From the NCBI RefSeq assembly GCF_002068095.1, contig NZ_LWIG01000026.1, positions 187,857-251,856 of the forward strand: a stretch of DNA of 64,000 bases, in the 5' to 3' direction. A program made the position numbers and the translations under genes. Each line of letters begins with the position of its first letter. Within the stretch, counting starts at the first letter, position 1. The notes beneath the pieces were generated by a model that saw only the letters and a program-made list of their open reading frames with translations, made no database searches and was not told where the DNA came from. This DNA is from Bradyrhizobium sacchari (GTDB lineage Bacteria > Pseudomonadota > Alphaproteobacteria > Rhizobiales > Xanthobacteraceae). Of the stretch, positions 52,165 through 61,083 are shown piece after piece.

Positions 52165-52479
52165 ATGGCCTGAAGCATCCTGTTCGTCGCCGGCCTTCTC
52201 GAGGTCACCTGGGCGATCGGCCTGAAATACACTGAGGGCTTTTCCAGGCTTGTTCCCTCCGTCATCACGCTCGCGGCGATGGCGGGCAGCGTGATCCTGC
52301 TCGGGTTCGCGCTCAAATCGCTGCCGGTCGGGACCGCCTATGCGGTCTGGACCGGGATCGGCGCGGTCGGCACCGCAACGCTCGGCATCGTCCTGTTCGG
52401 GGAGCCGGCCACGGCCTTCCGCCTCGCCAGCATCGCCCTGATCGTCGCCGGCATCGTCGGGCTGAAGCTCGTCACCTGA
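52165..52479 (+). pseudogene. sugE: SugE/Gdx guanidinium exporter with stop at codon 3
   Basis: A 105-codon SMR-family frame: from codon 4 it reads [60 protein letters not shown], with the conserved Glu in LLEVTWA and WTGIGAVG, ending VGLKLVT. ATG 52165 is correctly spaced from GGAGGG, but codons 1-3 are ATG GCC TGA; family members normally read MAW, so TGG has become TGA. The rest is intact over four membrane helices. Next in-frame ATG (52279) is past helix 1. Either a nonsense mutation, a sequencing error, or use of a non-standard start. Its 3' end overlaps pit by eight bases. Confidence 0.8.
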
Positions 52480-53479
52480 CGAAGATCTTGACCGCCCACC
52501 AGGTCAGCGCGGCCACGATCGCGGAGGCCGGGATCGTGATCACCCAAGCATAGACGATCGAGCTTGCGACGTTCCAGCGCACCGCCGAAACGCGCCGCGC
52601 CGCGCCGACGCCGACGATGGCGCCGGTGATGGTGTGGGTGGTCGAGACGGGAACCCCGAGGAAGGTCGCCATGAACAGGGTCGCTGCGCCCCCGGTCTCG
52701 GCGCAGAAGCCCTGCATCGGCGTCAGCTTGGTGATGCGCAAGCCCATGGTGCGGACGATGCGCCAGCCGCCCATCAGGGTACCCAGCGCCATCGCCGCCT
52801 GGCAGGACAGCACCACCCAGAACGGCACCGAGAATTCGCTGCCGAGATGGCCCTGCGAATACAGCAGCACAGCGATGATGCCCATTGTCTTCTGCGCGTC
52901 GTTGCCGCCATGGCCGAGCGAATAAAGGGAGGCGGAGGCGAATTGCAGGATGCGGAAGGCGCGATCCACCGCAAAGGGCGTCGAGCGCACCGAGAGCCAG
53001 GACACGATCGCGACCAACAGCATCGCGAGCAGGAAGCCGACCAGCGGCGACAGCACGATCGCGAGCACCGTCTTGGTCAAGCCGCTCCAGACCGCCGCCG
53101 AAATCCCCGCCTTGGCCATGCCGCCGCCGACGAGGCCGCCGATCAGCGCATGCGAGGACGAGGAGGGAATGCCGAGCGCCCAGGTCACGAGGTTCCAGAC
53201 GATCGCGCCGACGAGGGCGGCGAAGATCACCTGGGCATCGACGATCGAGGGATCGATGATGCCGGTGCCGATGGTCTGGGCGACATGCAGCCCGAACACC
53301 ATGAAGGCGACGAAATTGAAGAACGCGGCCCAGAACACCGCGAATTGCGGCCGCAGCACGCGGGTCGACACGATGGTCGCGATCGAATTGGCGGCGTCGT
53401 GCAGGCCGTTCAGGAAATCGAACAGCAGCGCGACGGCGATCAGTCCGAGCAGGACGGGAACACCCAACGCAGCATCCAC
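52472..53479 (-). CDS. pit: Low-affinity inorganic phosphate transporter (PiT family)
   Basis: 335-residue membrane protein. Both halves carry the PiT signature: [20 protein letters not shown] and [20 protein letters not shown]; also [18 protein letters not shown] and [18 protein letters not shown]. It moves metal-phosphate with protons. It follows the PhoU-like gene on the minus strand with a short palindromic repeat in the spacer, and is convergent with sugE, overlapping by eight bases. Confidence 0.93.
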   Translation of the reverse strand: MDAALGVPVLLGLIAVALLFDFLNGLHDAANSIATIVSTRVLRPQFAVFWAAFFNFVAFMVFGLHVAQTIGTGIIDPSIVDAQVIFAALVGAIVWNLVTWALGIPSSSSHALIGGLVGGGMAKAGISAAVWSGLTKTVLAIVLSPLVGFLLAMLLVAIVSWLSVRSTPFAVDRAFRILQFASASLYSLGHGGNDAQKTMGIIAVLLYSQGHLGSEFSVPFWVVLSCQAAMALGTLMGGWRIVRTMGLRITKLTPMQGFCAETGGAATLFMATFLGVPVSTTHTITGAIVGVGAARRVSAVRWNVASSIVYAWVITIPASAIVAALTWWAVKIFVR

Positions 53480-53497
53480 GGGCCTGCCCTACCCCTT

Positions 53498-53546
53498 GCG
53501 CATGATCTGAGCGGAAAACCGCTGCACATTTTTCGGGATCATGCGC
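53498..53546. repeat. Palindromic repeat, family B copy 2
   Basis: GCGCATGATC (53498-53507) and GATCATGCGC (53537-53546) flank GCGGAAAACCGCTGCACATT. This is the same element as at 15672-15716 in inverted orientation, and its last base is the first base of the downstream gene's stop codon complement. It sits inside the pap-pit operon spacer. Confidence 0.78.
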
Positions 53547-54190
53547 TACACCTGTTCGATGACGATGCTGTTGATCTCGTTCGCGACGTCGTCGAAGCGG
53601 TCGGCCACCTTCTCCAGGTGGTCGTAGATCTCGACGCCGACGATGAAGTCCATCGCGTTGCCGTCGCGATGCTTGAGGAACAGTTCCTTCAGCCCGATGT
53701 CGTGGAGATCGTCGACGCGGCCCTCGAGCTTGCCGAGTTCCTCCGTGATCGCCGTCAGCATGGCGACGTTCTTGCCGATCTCCTGCATCAGCGGCAGCGC
53801 CCGGCCGACCAGATTGGCGCATTCGATCAGCAGCCCCCCGATCTCCCGCATCGGCGGCTCGAAGGAACGGACCTCGAACAGCATCACGGCCTTGGCCGTC
53901 TGCTGCATCTGGTCGATGGCGTCGTCGAGCGAGGTGATCAGGTTCTTGATGTCACCGCGGTCGAACGGAGTAATGAAGGTACGGCGCACCGCCGTCAGCA
54001 CCTCGCGGGTGATGTTGTCGGCATCGTTCTCGAACTGGTTGACGCGCTGGCAATAGACCGGCGTCTCCTCACCCCCGTTCAGCATCCCCTGGAGTGCGAC
54101 CGCGCCCTGGATCACGGTCTGGGCATGGCGGTCGAACAGGTCGAAGAACCGTTCTTCCTTGGGCAGGAACGCGCGAAACCATCGCATCAT
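53546..54190 (-). CDS. DUF47 / PhoU-like Pit accessory protein
   Basis: 214 residues, almost entirely helical: MMRWFRAFLPKEERFFDLFD, then RVNQFENDADNITREVL, TPFDRGDIKNLITSLDDAID and IYDHLEKVADRFDDVANEIN. The E..AD..T and D..D metal-binding pattern is that of PhoU-like proteins. In other bacteria the gene partners pit and is thought to modulate phosphate uptake. First gene of the pair. Confidence 0.9.
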   Translation of the reverse strand: MMRWFRAFLPKEERFFDLFDRHAQTVIQGAVALQGMLNGGEETPVYCQRVNQFENDADNITREVLTAVRRTFITPFDRGDIKNLITSLDDAIDQMQQTAKAVMLFEVRSFEPPMREIGGLLIECANLVGRALPLMQEIGKNVAMLTAITEELGKLEGRVDDLHDIGLKELFLKHRDGNAMDFIVGVEIYDHLEKVADRFDDVANEINSIVIEQV

Positions 54191-54346
54191 GGGGATAGGC
54201 TACCGGTTGGAAATGGCCCGGCCCGGATGGGCCGTCATGAAACTGTCATAGACCATTTTCGATCCGCGCGCGTGTCGTCTCACGCCCGCGAAGCCGGATC
54301 ATCCACCGCTTTCAAGAGGTGGGTAATTTCAAGTCAAATCAAAGAC

Positions 54347-55315
54347 TTAAAGCGAACGCCGGAAGTAATGCGCGATTTCGCCGATGACGCCGCGGCGGAA
54401 GGTGAGCACGCAGATCACGAAGATCGAGCCCTGGATCACCGTCACCCACTGGCCGAAGCTCGCCAGATATTGCTGCATGGCGATGATCACGAAGGCGCCG
54501 ACCACGGGGCCGAAGATGGTGCCGAGGCCGCCGACCAGCGTCATCAGCACGACCTCGCCCGACATGGTCCAGTGCACGTCGGTGAGCGAAGCGTTCTGTG
54601 CGACGAACACCTTGAGCGATCCGGCAAAGCCTGCCAGCGTGCCGGAGAGGACGAAGGCCAGGAACTTGTAGTGGTCGGTGCGGTAGCCCAGCGAAATGGC
54701 GCGCTGTTCGTTCTCGCGGATCGACTTCAGGACCTCGCCGAACGGCGAGTTGATGATGCGGAAGATCAGCAGGAAGCCGGCGAGGAAGCCGGCGAGCACG
54801 ACGTAATACAGCACCGTCGGCTTGGACAGATCGAGGACGCCGAACATGTGTCCCTGCGGAATACCCTGGATGCCGTCCTCACCATGGGTGAAAGGGGCCT
54901 GGAGGTAGATGAAATACAGCAGCTGCGAGAGCGCCAGCGTGATCATCGAGAAATAGATGCCCTGGCGGCGGATCGAGATGTAGCCGGTCACGATCGAGAG
55001 CGCGAAAGCCGCAGCGACACCGACGAGGATGCCGAGCTCTGGCGGCAGCCCCCACACCTTCAGCGCATGCGCGCTGCAATAGCCGGCGGTCCCCAAGAAC
55101 ATCGCATGGCCGAACGACAACAGGCCGCCATAGCCGATCAGGAGATTGAAGGCGCAGGCAAGCAGCGCAAAGCACAGCGCCTGCATCACGAAGAACGGAT
55201 AGACCCCGGTGAATGGCACCGCCGCCAGCAGCAGCGCCATCACCACGAACACGGTCATCTCGTCGCGCATCGCACGCGGGGTCGTCGGCAGCGTATCGTC
55301 CGTCAGGGTTGTCAT
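54347..55315 (-). CDS. livM: Branched-chain amino-acid-type ABC permease LivM
   Basis: 322-residue membrane protein: ALCFALLACAFNLLIGYGGL, LLSFGHAMFLGTAGYCSAHA, YISIRRQGIYFSMITLALSQ and the EAA-like loop GEVLKSIRENEQRAISLGY are characteristic of LivM permeases; VVLMTLVGGLGTIFGPVVGA near the end. Last gene of the minus-strand livGFKHM run, one base after livH. Confidence 0.93.
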   Translation of the reverse strand: MTTLTDDTLPTTPRAMRDEMTVFVVMALLLAAVPFTGVYPFFVMQALCFALLACAFNLLIGYGGLLSFGHAMFLGTAGYCSAHALKVWGLPPELGILVGVAAAFALSIVTGYISIRRQGIYFSMITLALSQLLYFIYLQAPFTHGEDGIQGIPQGHMFGVLDLSKPTVLYYVVLAGFLAGFLLIFRIINSPFGEVLKSIRENEQRAISLGYRTDHYKFLAFVLSGTLAGFAGSLKVFVAQNASLTDVHWTMSGEVVLMTLVGGLGTIFGPVVGAFVIIAMQQYLASFGQWVTVIQGSIFVICVLTFRRGVIGEIAHYFRRSL

Positions 55316-55316
55316 A

Positions 55317-56180
55317 TCAGGCCGCCCTTCCCGTCAATCCCGTCGGCTTCACCAGCAGCACCAGCACCATCAGCACGAACACGACGGTGTTGGAGGCCTC
55401 GGGGTAGAAATACTTGGTCAGGCCCTCGATCACACCGAGCGCGAAGCCGGTGATGATGGAGCCCATGATCGATCCCATGCCGCCGATCACCACCACGGCG
55501 AACACGACGATGATGAGGTCGGCGCCCATCAGCGGGCGCACCTGGTTGATCGGCGCCGAGAGCACGCCGGCGAGCGCGGCAAGGCCGACGCCGAGACCGT
55601 AGGTCAGCGTGATCATGCGCGGCACGTTGATGCCGAAGGCGCGCACCAGCGTCGGGTTTTCGGTGGCGGCGCGCAGGTAGGCGCCGAGCTGCGTCTTCTC
55701 GATCAGGTACCAGGTGGCAAGACACACCACCAGCGAGAACACGACGACCCAGCCGCGATAGATCGGCAGGAACATGAAGCCGAGATTCATGCCGCCCTTG
55801 AGCTGGTCCGGAATGGCGTAAGGCAGGCCGGAGGAGCCGAAATAGTTCTGGAACACGCCCTGCACGATCAACGCGATGCCGAAGGTGAGGAGCAGGCCGT
55901 AGAGATGGTCGAGACCGGTCAGCCATTGCAGCATGGTCCGTTCCAGGATCATGCCGAAGATGCCGACGATGATCGGCGCCAGCAGCAACGCCCACCAGTA
56001 ATTGATGCCGCCGAGGTTCAGCAGGAAATAGGCGACGAAGGCGCCCATCATGTAGAGCGCGCCATGGGCGAAGTTGATGATGTTGAGCATGCCGAAGATC
56101 ACGGCAAGCCCGAGACTGAGCAGCGCGTAGAACGAGCCGTTGATCAGTCCCACCAGTAGCTGAGCGTAAAGAGCCTGCAT
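55317..56180 (-). CDS. livH: Branched-chain amino-acid-type ABC permease LivH
   Basis: 287 residues: MQALYAQLLVGLINGSFYAL, LSLGLAVIFGMLNIINFAHG, LRAATENPTLVRAFGINVP (cytoplasmic coupling loop) and AVVVIGGMGSIMGSIITGFA are the normal LivH segments. Forms the membrane channel with LivM. It follows livK by 70 bases and is one base before livM. Confidence 0.93.
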   Translation of the reverse strand: MQALYAQLLVGLINGSFYALLSLGLAVIFGMLNIINFAHGALYMMGAFVAYFLLNLGGINYWWALLLAPIIVGIFGMILERTMLQWLTGLDHLYGLLLTFGIALIVQGVFQNYFGSSGLPYAIPDQLKGGMNLGFMFLPIYRGWVVVFSLVVCLATWYLIEKTQLGAYLRAATENPTLVRAFGINVPRMITLTYGLGVGLAALAGVLSAPINQVRPLMGADLIIVVFAVVVIGGMGSIMGSIITGFALGVIEGLTKYFYPEASNTVVFVLMVLVLLVKPTGLTGRAA

Positions 56181-56250
56181 CGATCCCGCACCCGGTCCCT
56201 TCGGCGTTCCCTAGAGCGCCCGCCGGCTCGTAGCCGGCGGGCCGTTGACC

Positions 56251-57474
56251 TTACTTCTTGAGCAGCGCGCACTTGCTTTCGGACAGCGGTGTGAAGGCCT
56301 GATCGCCGGCCACCGTGCCGACCAGCTTGTAGAAGTCCCACGGCCCCTTGGACTCCGAAGGCTTCTTCACCTCGAACAGGTAGGCGTTGTGGATGGTGCG
56401 GCCATTGGGCTGGATCTCGCCCTTGCCGAACAGATCGTCCTCGGTCGGCATCGACTTCATCTTCTCGACGACCTTGACGCCGTCATGAGGATTGCCGCCG
56501 AGGGCTTCCAGGGCCTTGAGATAGTGGCGCACGCCGGCATAGACGCCCGCCTGCACCATGGTCGGCGGAGCGCTGTTCTTCATCTTCCCGGAGAAGCGCT
56601 TGGAGAAGGCCCGGGTCTTGTCGTCCATGTCCCAGTAGAAGGTCTCGGTGAAGTTGAGGCCCTGCGCGGTCTCCAGGCCGATCGCCTTGACGTCGGTGAG
56701 GAACAGCAGCAGCGCGGCGAGCTTCTGGCCGCCCTTGACGATGCCGAACTCGGCCGCCTGCTTGATCGTATTGGTGGTGTCGCCGCCGGCATTGGCAAGG
56801 CCGATGATCTTGGCCTTGGAAGCCTGCGCCTGGAGCAGGAAGGACGAGAAGTCCGGCGTGTTCAGCGGATGCTTGACGCCGCCGACTATCTTGCCGCCAT
56901 TCGCGGTGACGACGGCCGTGGTGTCACGCTCGAGCGCCGCACCGAAGGCGTAGTCCGCAGTCAGGAAGAACCAGCTGTCGCCGCCGGCCTTCACCAGCGC
57001 CTGGCCCGTGGTGTGGGCCAGCATGTAGGTGTCGTAGGTCCAGTGCACGGTGTTGGGCGAGCACTGCGCGTTGGTGAGGTCCGAGGTCGCGGCGCCCGAG
57101 TTGATGTAGACGCCGTTCTTTTCCTTGATGACGTTATTGACGGCGAGCGCCACGCCGGAATTCGGCACGTCGACGATGACGTCGACCTTGTCGACGTCGA
57201 ACCACTGCCGCGCGATCGCGGTGCCGATGTCCGGCTTGTTCTGGTGATCGCCGGAGATGATGTCGATCTTCCAGCCCTTCGCGGCAAGGCCGGAATCCTC
57301 GACTGCCATCTGCGCGGCGAGCGTCGAGCCGGGGCCGCCGAGGTCGGCGTAGAGGCCGGATTGATCGGACAGCGCGCCGATCTTGACGGTCTTGTCCTGC
57401 GCGGACGCGACGCCTGCCGCGGCCAAGCTGAGCGCGGTGGTCAGCAGCAATGACGCAATCGACCTGGTCTTCAT
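56251..57474 (-). CDS. livK: Branched-chain amino-acid-type ABC substrate-binding protein LivK
   Basis: 407 residues from ATG 57474 (MKTRSIASLLLTTALSLAAA), preceded by AAAAAGGAAAG. Signal peptide ends near GVASAQ; the mature protein begins DKTVKIGALSDQSGLYADLG. Very similar to the orphan protein at 41768-42994 along the whole length. It delivers substrate to LivHM/LivFG; homologues bind varied ligands (amino acids, urea, aromatics), so the substrate is not certain. Confidence 0.93.
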   Translation of the reverse strand: MKTRSIASLLLTTALSLAAAGVASAQDKTVKIGALSDQSGLYADLGGPGSTLAAQMAVEDSGLAAKGWKIDIISGDHQNKPDIGTAIARQWFDVDKVDVIVDVPNSGVALAVNNVIKEKNGVYINSGAATSDLTNAQCSPNTVHWTYDTYMLAHTTGQALVKAGGDSWFFLTADYAFGAALERDTTAVVTANGGKIVGGVKHPLNTPDFSSFLLQAQASKAKIIGLANAGGDTTNTIKQAAEFGIVKGGQKLAALLLFLTDVKAIGLETAQGLNFTETFYWDMDDKTRAFSKRFSGKMKNSAPPTMVQAGVYAGVRHYLKALEALGGNPHDGVKVVEKMKSMPTEDDLFGKGEIQPNGRTIHNAYLFEVKKPSESKGPWDFYKLVGTVAGDQAFTPLSESKCALLKK

Positions 57475-57520
57475 GCAACTTTCCTTTTTGAATTTTCTCA
57501 TTGGCAGTTGTTCGGCTTGA

Positions 57521-57550
57521 GCACGATCTGTTCGGAAAACCGCGACATGC
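57521..57550. repeat. Partial palindromic repeat, family B copy 3
   Basis: GCACGATCTGTTCGGAAAAC followed by CGCGACATGC: the left half and core of the family B element (compare 53498-53546), with the right arm lost or changed. In the livF-livK spacer. Confidence 0.6.
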
Positions 57551-57551
57551 T

Positions 57552-58298
57552 CTAGACACCGAGATAGGCGTGGAGCTTGTCCATGTTGGCGGCGAGCTCC
57601 GAATTGGAAAATCCGTCAATGATCTTGCCGTGCTCGACCACATAATAGCGATCGGCGACGGTGGATGCGAAGCGGAAGTTCTGCTCGACCAGGAGGATCG
57701 TAAAGCCCTCCCTCTTGAGCCGCGCAATGGTATGGCCGATCTGCTGGATGATAACGGGCGCAAGACCCTCGGTCGGCTCATCCAGCATCAGGAAGCTCGC
57801 GCCGGTGCGCAGGATGCGTGCGATCGCGAGCATCTGCTGCTCGCCGCCGGACAGCTTCGTGCCCTGGCTGTTGAGTCGCTCTTTCAGGTTCGGAAACAGA
57901 TCGAAGATCTGATCGAGCGGCAGTCCGCCTTCGCGCACGACCGGCGGCAGCATCAGATTCTCGCGGACGTCGAGGCTGGCGAATATCCCCCGCTCTTCCG
58001 GGCAGAACGCGATGCCCATGCGCGCGATCTTGTCGGAGGTGGCGCGGATGATCTCCTGGTTGTTGAACTTCACCGAGCCGGCACGCTTGCCGATGATGCC
58101 CATGATCGACTTCAGCGTGGTGGTCTTGCCGGCGCCGTTGCGCCCGAGCAGGGTGACGACCTCGCCCGCATTCACGTCGAAGTTGATCCCGTGCAGGATG
58201 TGGGACTCGCCATACCACGCTTCGAGGTTGCGAACCTGGAGGATGTTTCCGCCGGTTGCAGCCTTGGCCGGAGCCTCGGCGATCGCAGTGTCAGGCAT
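57552..58298 (-). CDS. livF: ABC transporter ATP-binding protein LivF
   Basis: 248 residues: Walker A LLGRNGAGKTTTLKSIMG, signature LSGGEQQMLAIARIL, Walker B FLMLDEPTEGLAPVIIQQIG and LLVEQNFRFA. The N-terminal 18 residues (MPDTAIAEAPAKAATGGN) are a small extension. Its start overlaps the livG end by eight bases. Confidence 0.95.
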   Translation of the reverse strand: MPDTAIAEAPAKAATGGNILQVRNLEAWYGESHILHGINFDVNAGEVVTLLGRNGAGKTTTLKSIMGIIGKRAGSVKFNNQEIIRATSDKIARMGIAFCPEERGIFASLDVRENLMLPPVVREGGLPLDQIFDLFPNLKERLNSQGTKLSGGEQQMLAIARILRTGASFLMLDEPTEGLAPVIIQQIGHTIARLKREGFTILLVEQNFRFASTVADRYYVVEHGKIIDGFSNSELAANMDKLHAYLGV

Positions 58299-59046
58299 GA
58301 CCGGCTCCCAGGTAGGCTTCCTTGACGCGCTCGTCCTTGGTGAGCTCGCTGTAATGGCCTTGCGCGAGCACCTGCCCGCGCGTCAGCACGGTGATGATGT
58401 CGGAGAGATTGGCCACGACGCTCAAATTATGCTCGACCATGAGGATGGTGTATTTCGCGGAGATGCGCTTGATCAGCGCCGCGATCTTGTCGATGTCCTC
58501 GTGGCCCATGCCGGCCATCGGCTCGTCCAGCAGCATCATCTCGGGGTCGAGCGCGAGCGTGGTTGCGATCTCCAGTGCACGCTTGCGCCCATAGGGCATC
58601 TCGACCGCGGGCGTATTGGCAAACTCGCTGAGGCCGACGTCGTTCAAAAGCTCGCGCGCGCGATCGTTGAAACGGTTGAGCACGGACTTGGAGCGCCAGA
58701 AATCAAAGGAACTGCCGTGCTGGCGCTGCAGCGCGACGCGGACGTTTTCCAGCGCGGTGAGATGCGGAAATACCGCCGAAATCTGGAACGAACGGACAAG
58801 TCCCATGCGGGCGACGTCCGCCGGCGCCATCGCGGTGATGTCCTGCCCCTTGTACAGGATCTTTCCGGCGGACGGTTTGAGGAACTTGGTCAGAAGATTG
58901 AAGCACGTCGTCTTGCCGGCACCGTTCGGGCCGATCAATGCATGAATGCTCCCACGGCGAACCTTGAGCGCAACGTCGCGGACGGCGAAGAAGCCCGCGA
59001 ACTCCTTGGTCAAGCCTTCCGTTTCGAGAATGAACTCATCGGCCAA
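58291..59046 (-). CDS. livG: ABC transporter ATP-binding protein LivG
   Basis: 251 residues. I start at TTG 59046 (reads LADEFILETEGLTKEFAGFF) because GGGGGA stands just upstream and the longer frame to 59277 is not family-like. Walker A LIGPNGAGKTTCFNLLTKFL, then VRSFQISAVFPHLTALENVR. The signature position reads MPYGRKRALEIATTLAL (family consensus LSYGxQR), and Walker B is MLLDEPMAGMGHEDI. First gene of the liv operon on the minus strand. Confidence 0.93.
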   Translation of the reverse strand: MADEFILETEGLTKEFAGFFAVRDVALKVRRGSIHALIGPNGAGKTTCFNLLTKFLKPSAGKILYKGQDITAMAPADVARMGLVRSFQISAVFPHLTALENVRVALQRQHGSSFDFWRSKSVLNRFNDRARELLNDVGLSEFANTPAVEMPYGRKRALEIATTLALDPEMMLLDEPMAGMGHEDIDKIAALIKRISAKYTILMVEHNLSVVANLSDIITVLTRGQVLAQGHYSELTKDERVKEAYLGAGHA

Positions 59047-59387
59047 ACAGATTTCCCCCTGCCCGCGACGCGCGTGGCTGTCCTTGTTGCTTCGGCATTC
59101 CGGAGGTCTTGGAGCCCGTCCGGAACGCCGCCTCCGGGCGCGGAATATGCCGGAGGTGACGGGGGTTAGGCAAGGCGGAAAGCTGAGCAGATCAGGCCTC
59201 CGGCTGGGATACAAATGCTCCCTTAGTCGGAGATGTTTGATGTCGTGCCTGCCCGGCCTCCCGGTTCGCAAAAGCACCGGCCATCAAGCCGTCGTTAACG
59301 GTCTTTCGTCCGGTAGACCAGCCTTCATCAAAAATTTTCCCGCGAGCGGCATCATGCTGCAGGTTTCGATCTGCCGGGAATAGTATT
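59047..59387. other. Spacer between divergent liv operon and PAS gene
   Basis: About 340 bases that must hold the promoters of the minus-strand liv operon and of the plus-strand PAS gene. Several inverted GC-rich runs are present near 59090-59160 (CCGGAGG...CCTCCGG type). I see no convincing promoter hexamers or gene. Confidence 0.45.
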
Positions 59388-60029
59388 TTGGATTTCGCAA
59401 GCGCCGCGCCCTCCGTCGTCAAGTCGATCAGGCAGCGTGATCTGCTGAACACGTGGCTGCGACTCTATGCGCGCCAGCAGATCACACCGGCGATCTGGGA
59501 GTATCAGCCGACACGGCTCGAGGAAGAGCTGTCCGATCTGATCTATTATACGGTGGACAACTCGGCTGCCGTCCCGCGCCTCATCATCCAGAGCGAAGGC
59601 ACGCGCATCTCGCATGCCTACGGGCACACCGGCAAGGGCGTGCCGCTGGACGAGTATATCGGGCCGCGGCTCGTGCCCTCCGTGATGCCCATCTACCATG
59701 AATGCGTCGCGCGCGGGCTTCCGGTCTACAGCGTCGCCGACGTCGACGACATCTATGGGCGCGTCGTCGCCTACGAGCGCCTGCTGCTGCCGTTCCTGAC
59801 CGACGGCAAGGTCTGCCACGTCATCGCCTCGCTCAAGACCTTCTGCGAGGACGGCGGCTTCGAGATCAAGAATCTGATGCGCGGAAATGACGCGCTGCCG
59901 CGTCCCAAATTATCCGCCGTGATCGATCGCGACCTGTTTCATCGCGCTCCCGGCCGCATCGCGCCGGCAGACATCGTCGAGTTCGCCGACCACCCCGGCG
60001 AGGCCATCGAGATCATCGAGCTGAGCTAG
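59388..60029 (+). CDS. PAS-type sensor domain protein (PAS_5-like)
   Basis: 213 residues from TTG 59388, the first usable start (MDFASAAPSVVKSIRQRDLL). WLRLYARQQITPAIWEYQPT, RLEEELSDLIYYTVDN, SHAYGHTGKGVPLDEYIGPR and VAYERLLLPFLTDGKVCHVI follow the pattern of the stand-alone PAS_5 proteins common in alphaproteobacteria. No output domain. Unknown ligand. Convergent with the ArsC/Spx-like gene. Confidence 0.68.
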   Translation: MDFASAAPSVVKSIRQRDLLNTWLRLYARQQITPAIWEYQPTRLEEELSDLIYYTVDNSAAVPRLIIQSEGTRISHAYGHTGKGVPLDEYIGPRLVPSVMPIYHECVARGLPVYSVADVDDIYGRVVAYERLLLPFLTDGKVCHVIASLKTFCEDGGFEIKNLMRGNDALPRPKLSAVIDRDLFHRAPGRIAPADIVEFADHPGEAIEIIELS

Positions 60030-60036
60030 AGCCGGC

Positions 60037-60390
60037 TTACTTGCTCTTGACTTCCTTGGCATAGATGTCGGGCTTGAAGCCGACCAGCAGCTTGCCGCCG
60101 ACTTCCAGCACCGGCCGCTTGATCATCGACGGCTGCGCCAACATCAACGCCAGCGCCTTCTTCTCGGTCAGGCCTTCCTTGTCGGAATCGGGAAGTTTCT
60201 TGAAGGTCGTACCCGCGCGATTGAGCAGCGTCTCCCAGCCGACCTTGTCGCTCCATTGCTTGAGCTTGTCCTTCTCGACGCCGGCTGCCTTGTAGTCGTG
60301 AAACTCGTAAGCCACACCATGACTGTCGAGCCAGGTGCGGGCCTTCTTCATGGTGTCGCAGTTCTTGATGCCGTAGATGATGTTGGGCAA
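60037..60390 (-). CDS. ArsC/Spx-family thioredoxin-fold protein
   Basis: 117 residues from TTG 60390 (LPNIIYGIKNCDTMKKARTW), preceded by GAGGA; a longer frame has no family similarity. Single cysteine in IKNCDTMKKA, then HDYKAAGVEKDKLKQW and SMIKRPVLEVGGKLLVGF. The YffB/Spx-like branch lacks the extra cysteines of true arsenate reductases, so arsenic resistance is not implied. Divergent from csaA. Confidence 0.85.
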   Translation of the reverse strand: MPNIIYGIKNCDTMKKARTWLDSHGVAYEFHDYKAAGVEKDKLKQWSDKVGWETLLNRAGTTFKKLPDSDKEGLTEKKALALMLAQPSMIKRPVLEVGGKLLVGFKPDIYAKEVKSK

Positions 60391-60497
60391 GACGGTCCTC
60401 GCGCATGCGTGCTGCTTCGGCGGCGGCGTTGTACGAAACTCCGCCTGGCGCGACAATATTGAGAGTGAAGCTTTCGAACTCCCCGAGCGAACACATC

Positions 60498-60869
60498 ATG
60501 CACGTCACCCACGATCCCGCCGCGGCCGCCTCGCCGACCATCGATTTCAACAGCTTCCTCAAAGTCGACGTCCGCGTCGGCACGATCATCGACGCCAAGC
60601 CGTTCCCGGAGGCGCGCAAGCCGGCCTGGCGTCTCTGGATCGACTTCGGCCCGGCGATCGGCGTGCGCAAGAGCTCGGCCCAGATCACCGAGAACCATCC
60701 GCTCGAGACGCTGGTGGGACAACAGGTCGCGGCCGTCGTCAACTTTCCCCCGCGCCAGATCGGGCCGGTCGTCTCGGAGGTGCTGACGCTCGGCTTCCCC
60801 GATGCCGACGGCAAGGTCGTCCTGGTGCAGCCGAGCAAGCCCGTGCCGAACGGCGGACGGCTGTTTTAG
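60498..60869 (+). CDS. csaA: CsaA-like tRNA-binding-domain protein
   Basis: 123 residues from ATG 60498 (MHVTHDPAAAASPTIDFNSF). The core VDVRVGTIIDAKPFPEARKP, WRLWIDFGPAIGVRKSSAQI, VAAVVNFPPRQIGPVVSEVL and GFPDADGKVVLVQPSKPVPN is that of CsaA, a tRNA-binding OB-fold protein described as a secretion-related chaperone. Divergent from the ArsC/Spx-like gene with about 107 bases between starts. Confidence 0.88.
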   Translation: MHVTHDPAAAASPTIDFNSFLKVDVRVGTIIDAKPFPEARKPAWRLWIDFGPAIGVRKSSAQITENHPLETLVGQQVAAVVNFPPRQIGPVVSEVLTLGFPDADGKVVLVQPSKPVPNGGRLF

Positions 60870-60980
60870 CCGCGCGCCACCGAGCCGAGCCGCCGTCAGT
60901 CCGGCGCATCGCAACCGATTAATCCTCCTCTTTTTGCGGCTCCGGCGGCCCGGGCTTGACCGAAATCGCCTCTGGCGATA

Positions 60981-61070
60981 AAATGACTGACTGATCGTTT
61001 TTTATTTTGCTCTGCCCAGCTCCGTTGGCTCACCCCGCGACCAGCTAAACGATCGATCTGTCAGTTATTT
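60981..61070. promoter_or_regulatory. Two inverted 17-base sites upstream of tetR-tauE
   Basis: AAATGACTGACTGATCG (60981-60997) and, on the other strand, AAATAACTGACAGATCG (61070-61054) match at 15 of 17 positions in opposite orientation, with 56 bases between. The second lies 14 bases before the tetR start. Likely the TetR binding sites, and the spacing could allow a loop. A TTTTTTATTTTG stretch between them may be part of the promoter. Confidence 0.6.
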
Positions 61071-61083
61071 ACGGACAGCCGCA

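Noticed and set aside
52634-55453. Plus-strand open frame of 939 codons
   Set aside because: It runs opposite to pit, DUF47 and livM, is packed with Arg/His/Gln/Glu and has no domain; it is a shadow of high-GC coding DNA.
60037-60456. Arsenate reductase / arsenic resistance
   Set aside because: The protein is ArsC-like in fold only; the single-cysteine YffB/Spx type and lack of ars genes do not support arsenic resistance.
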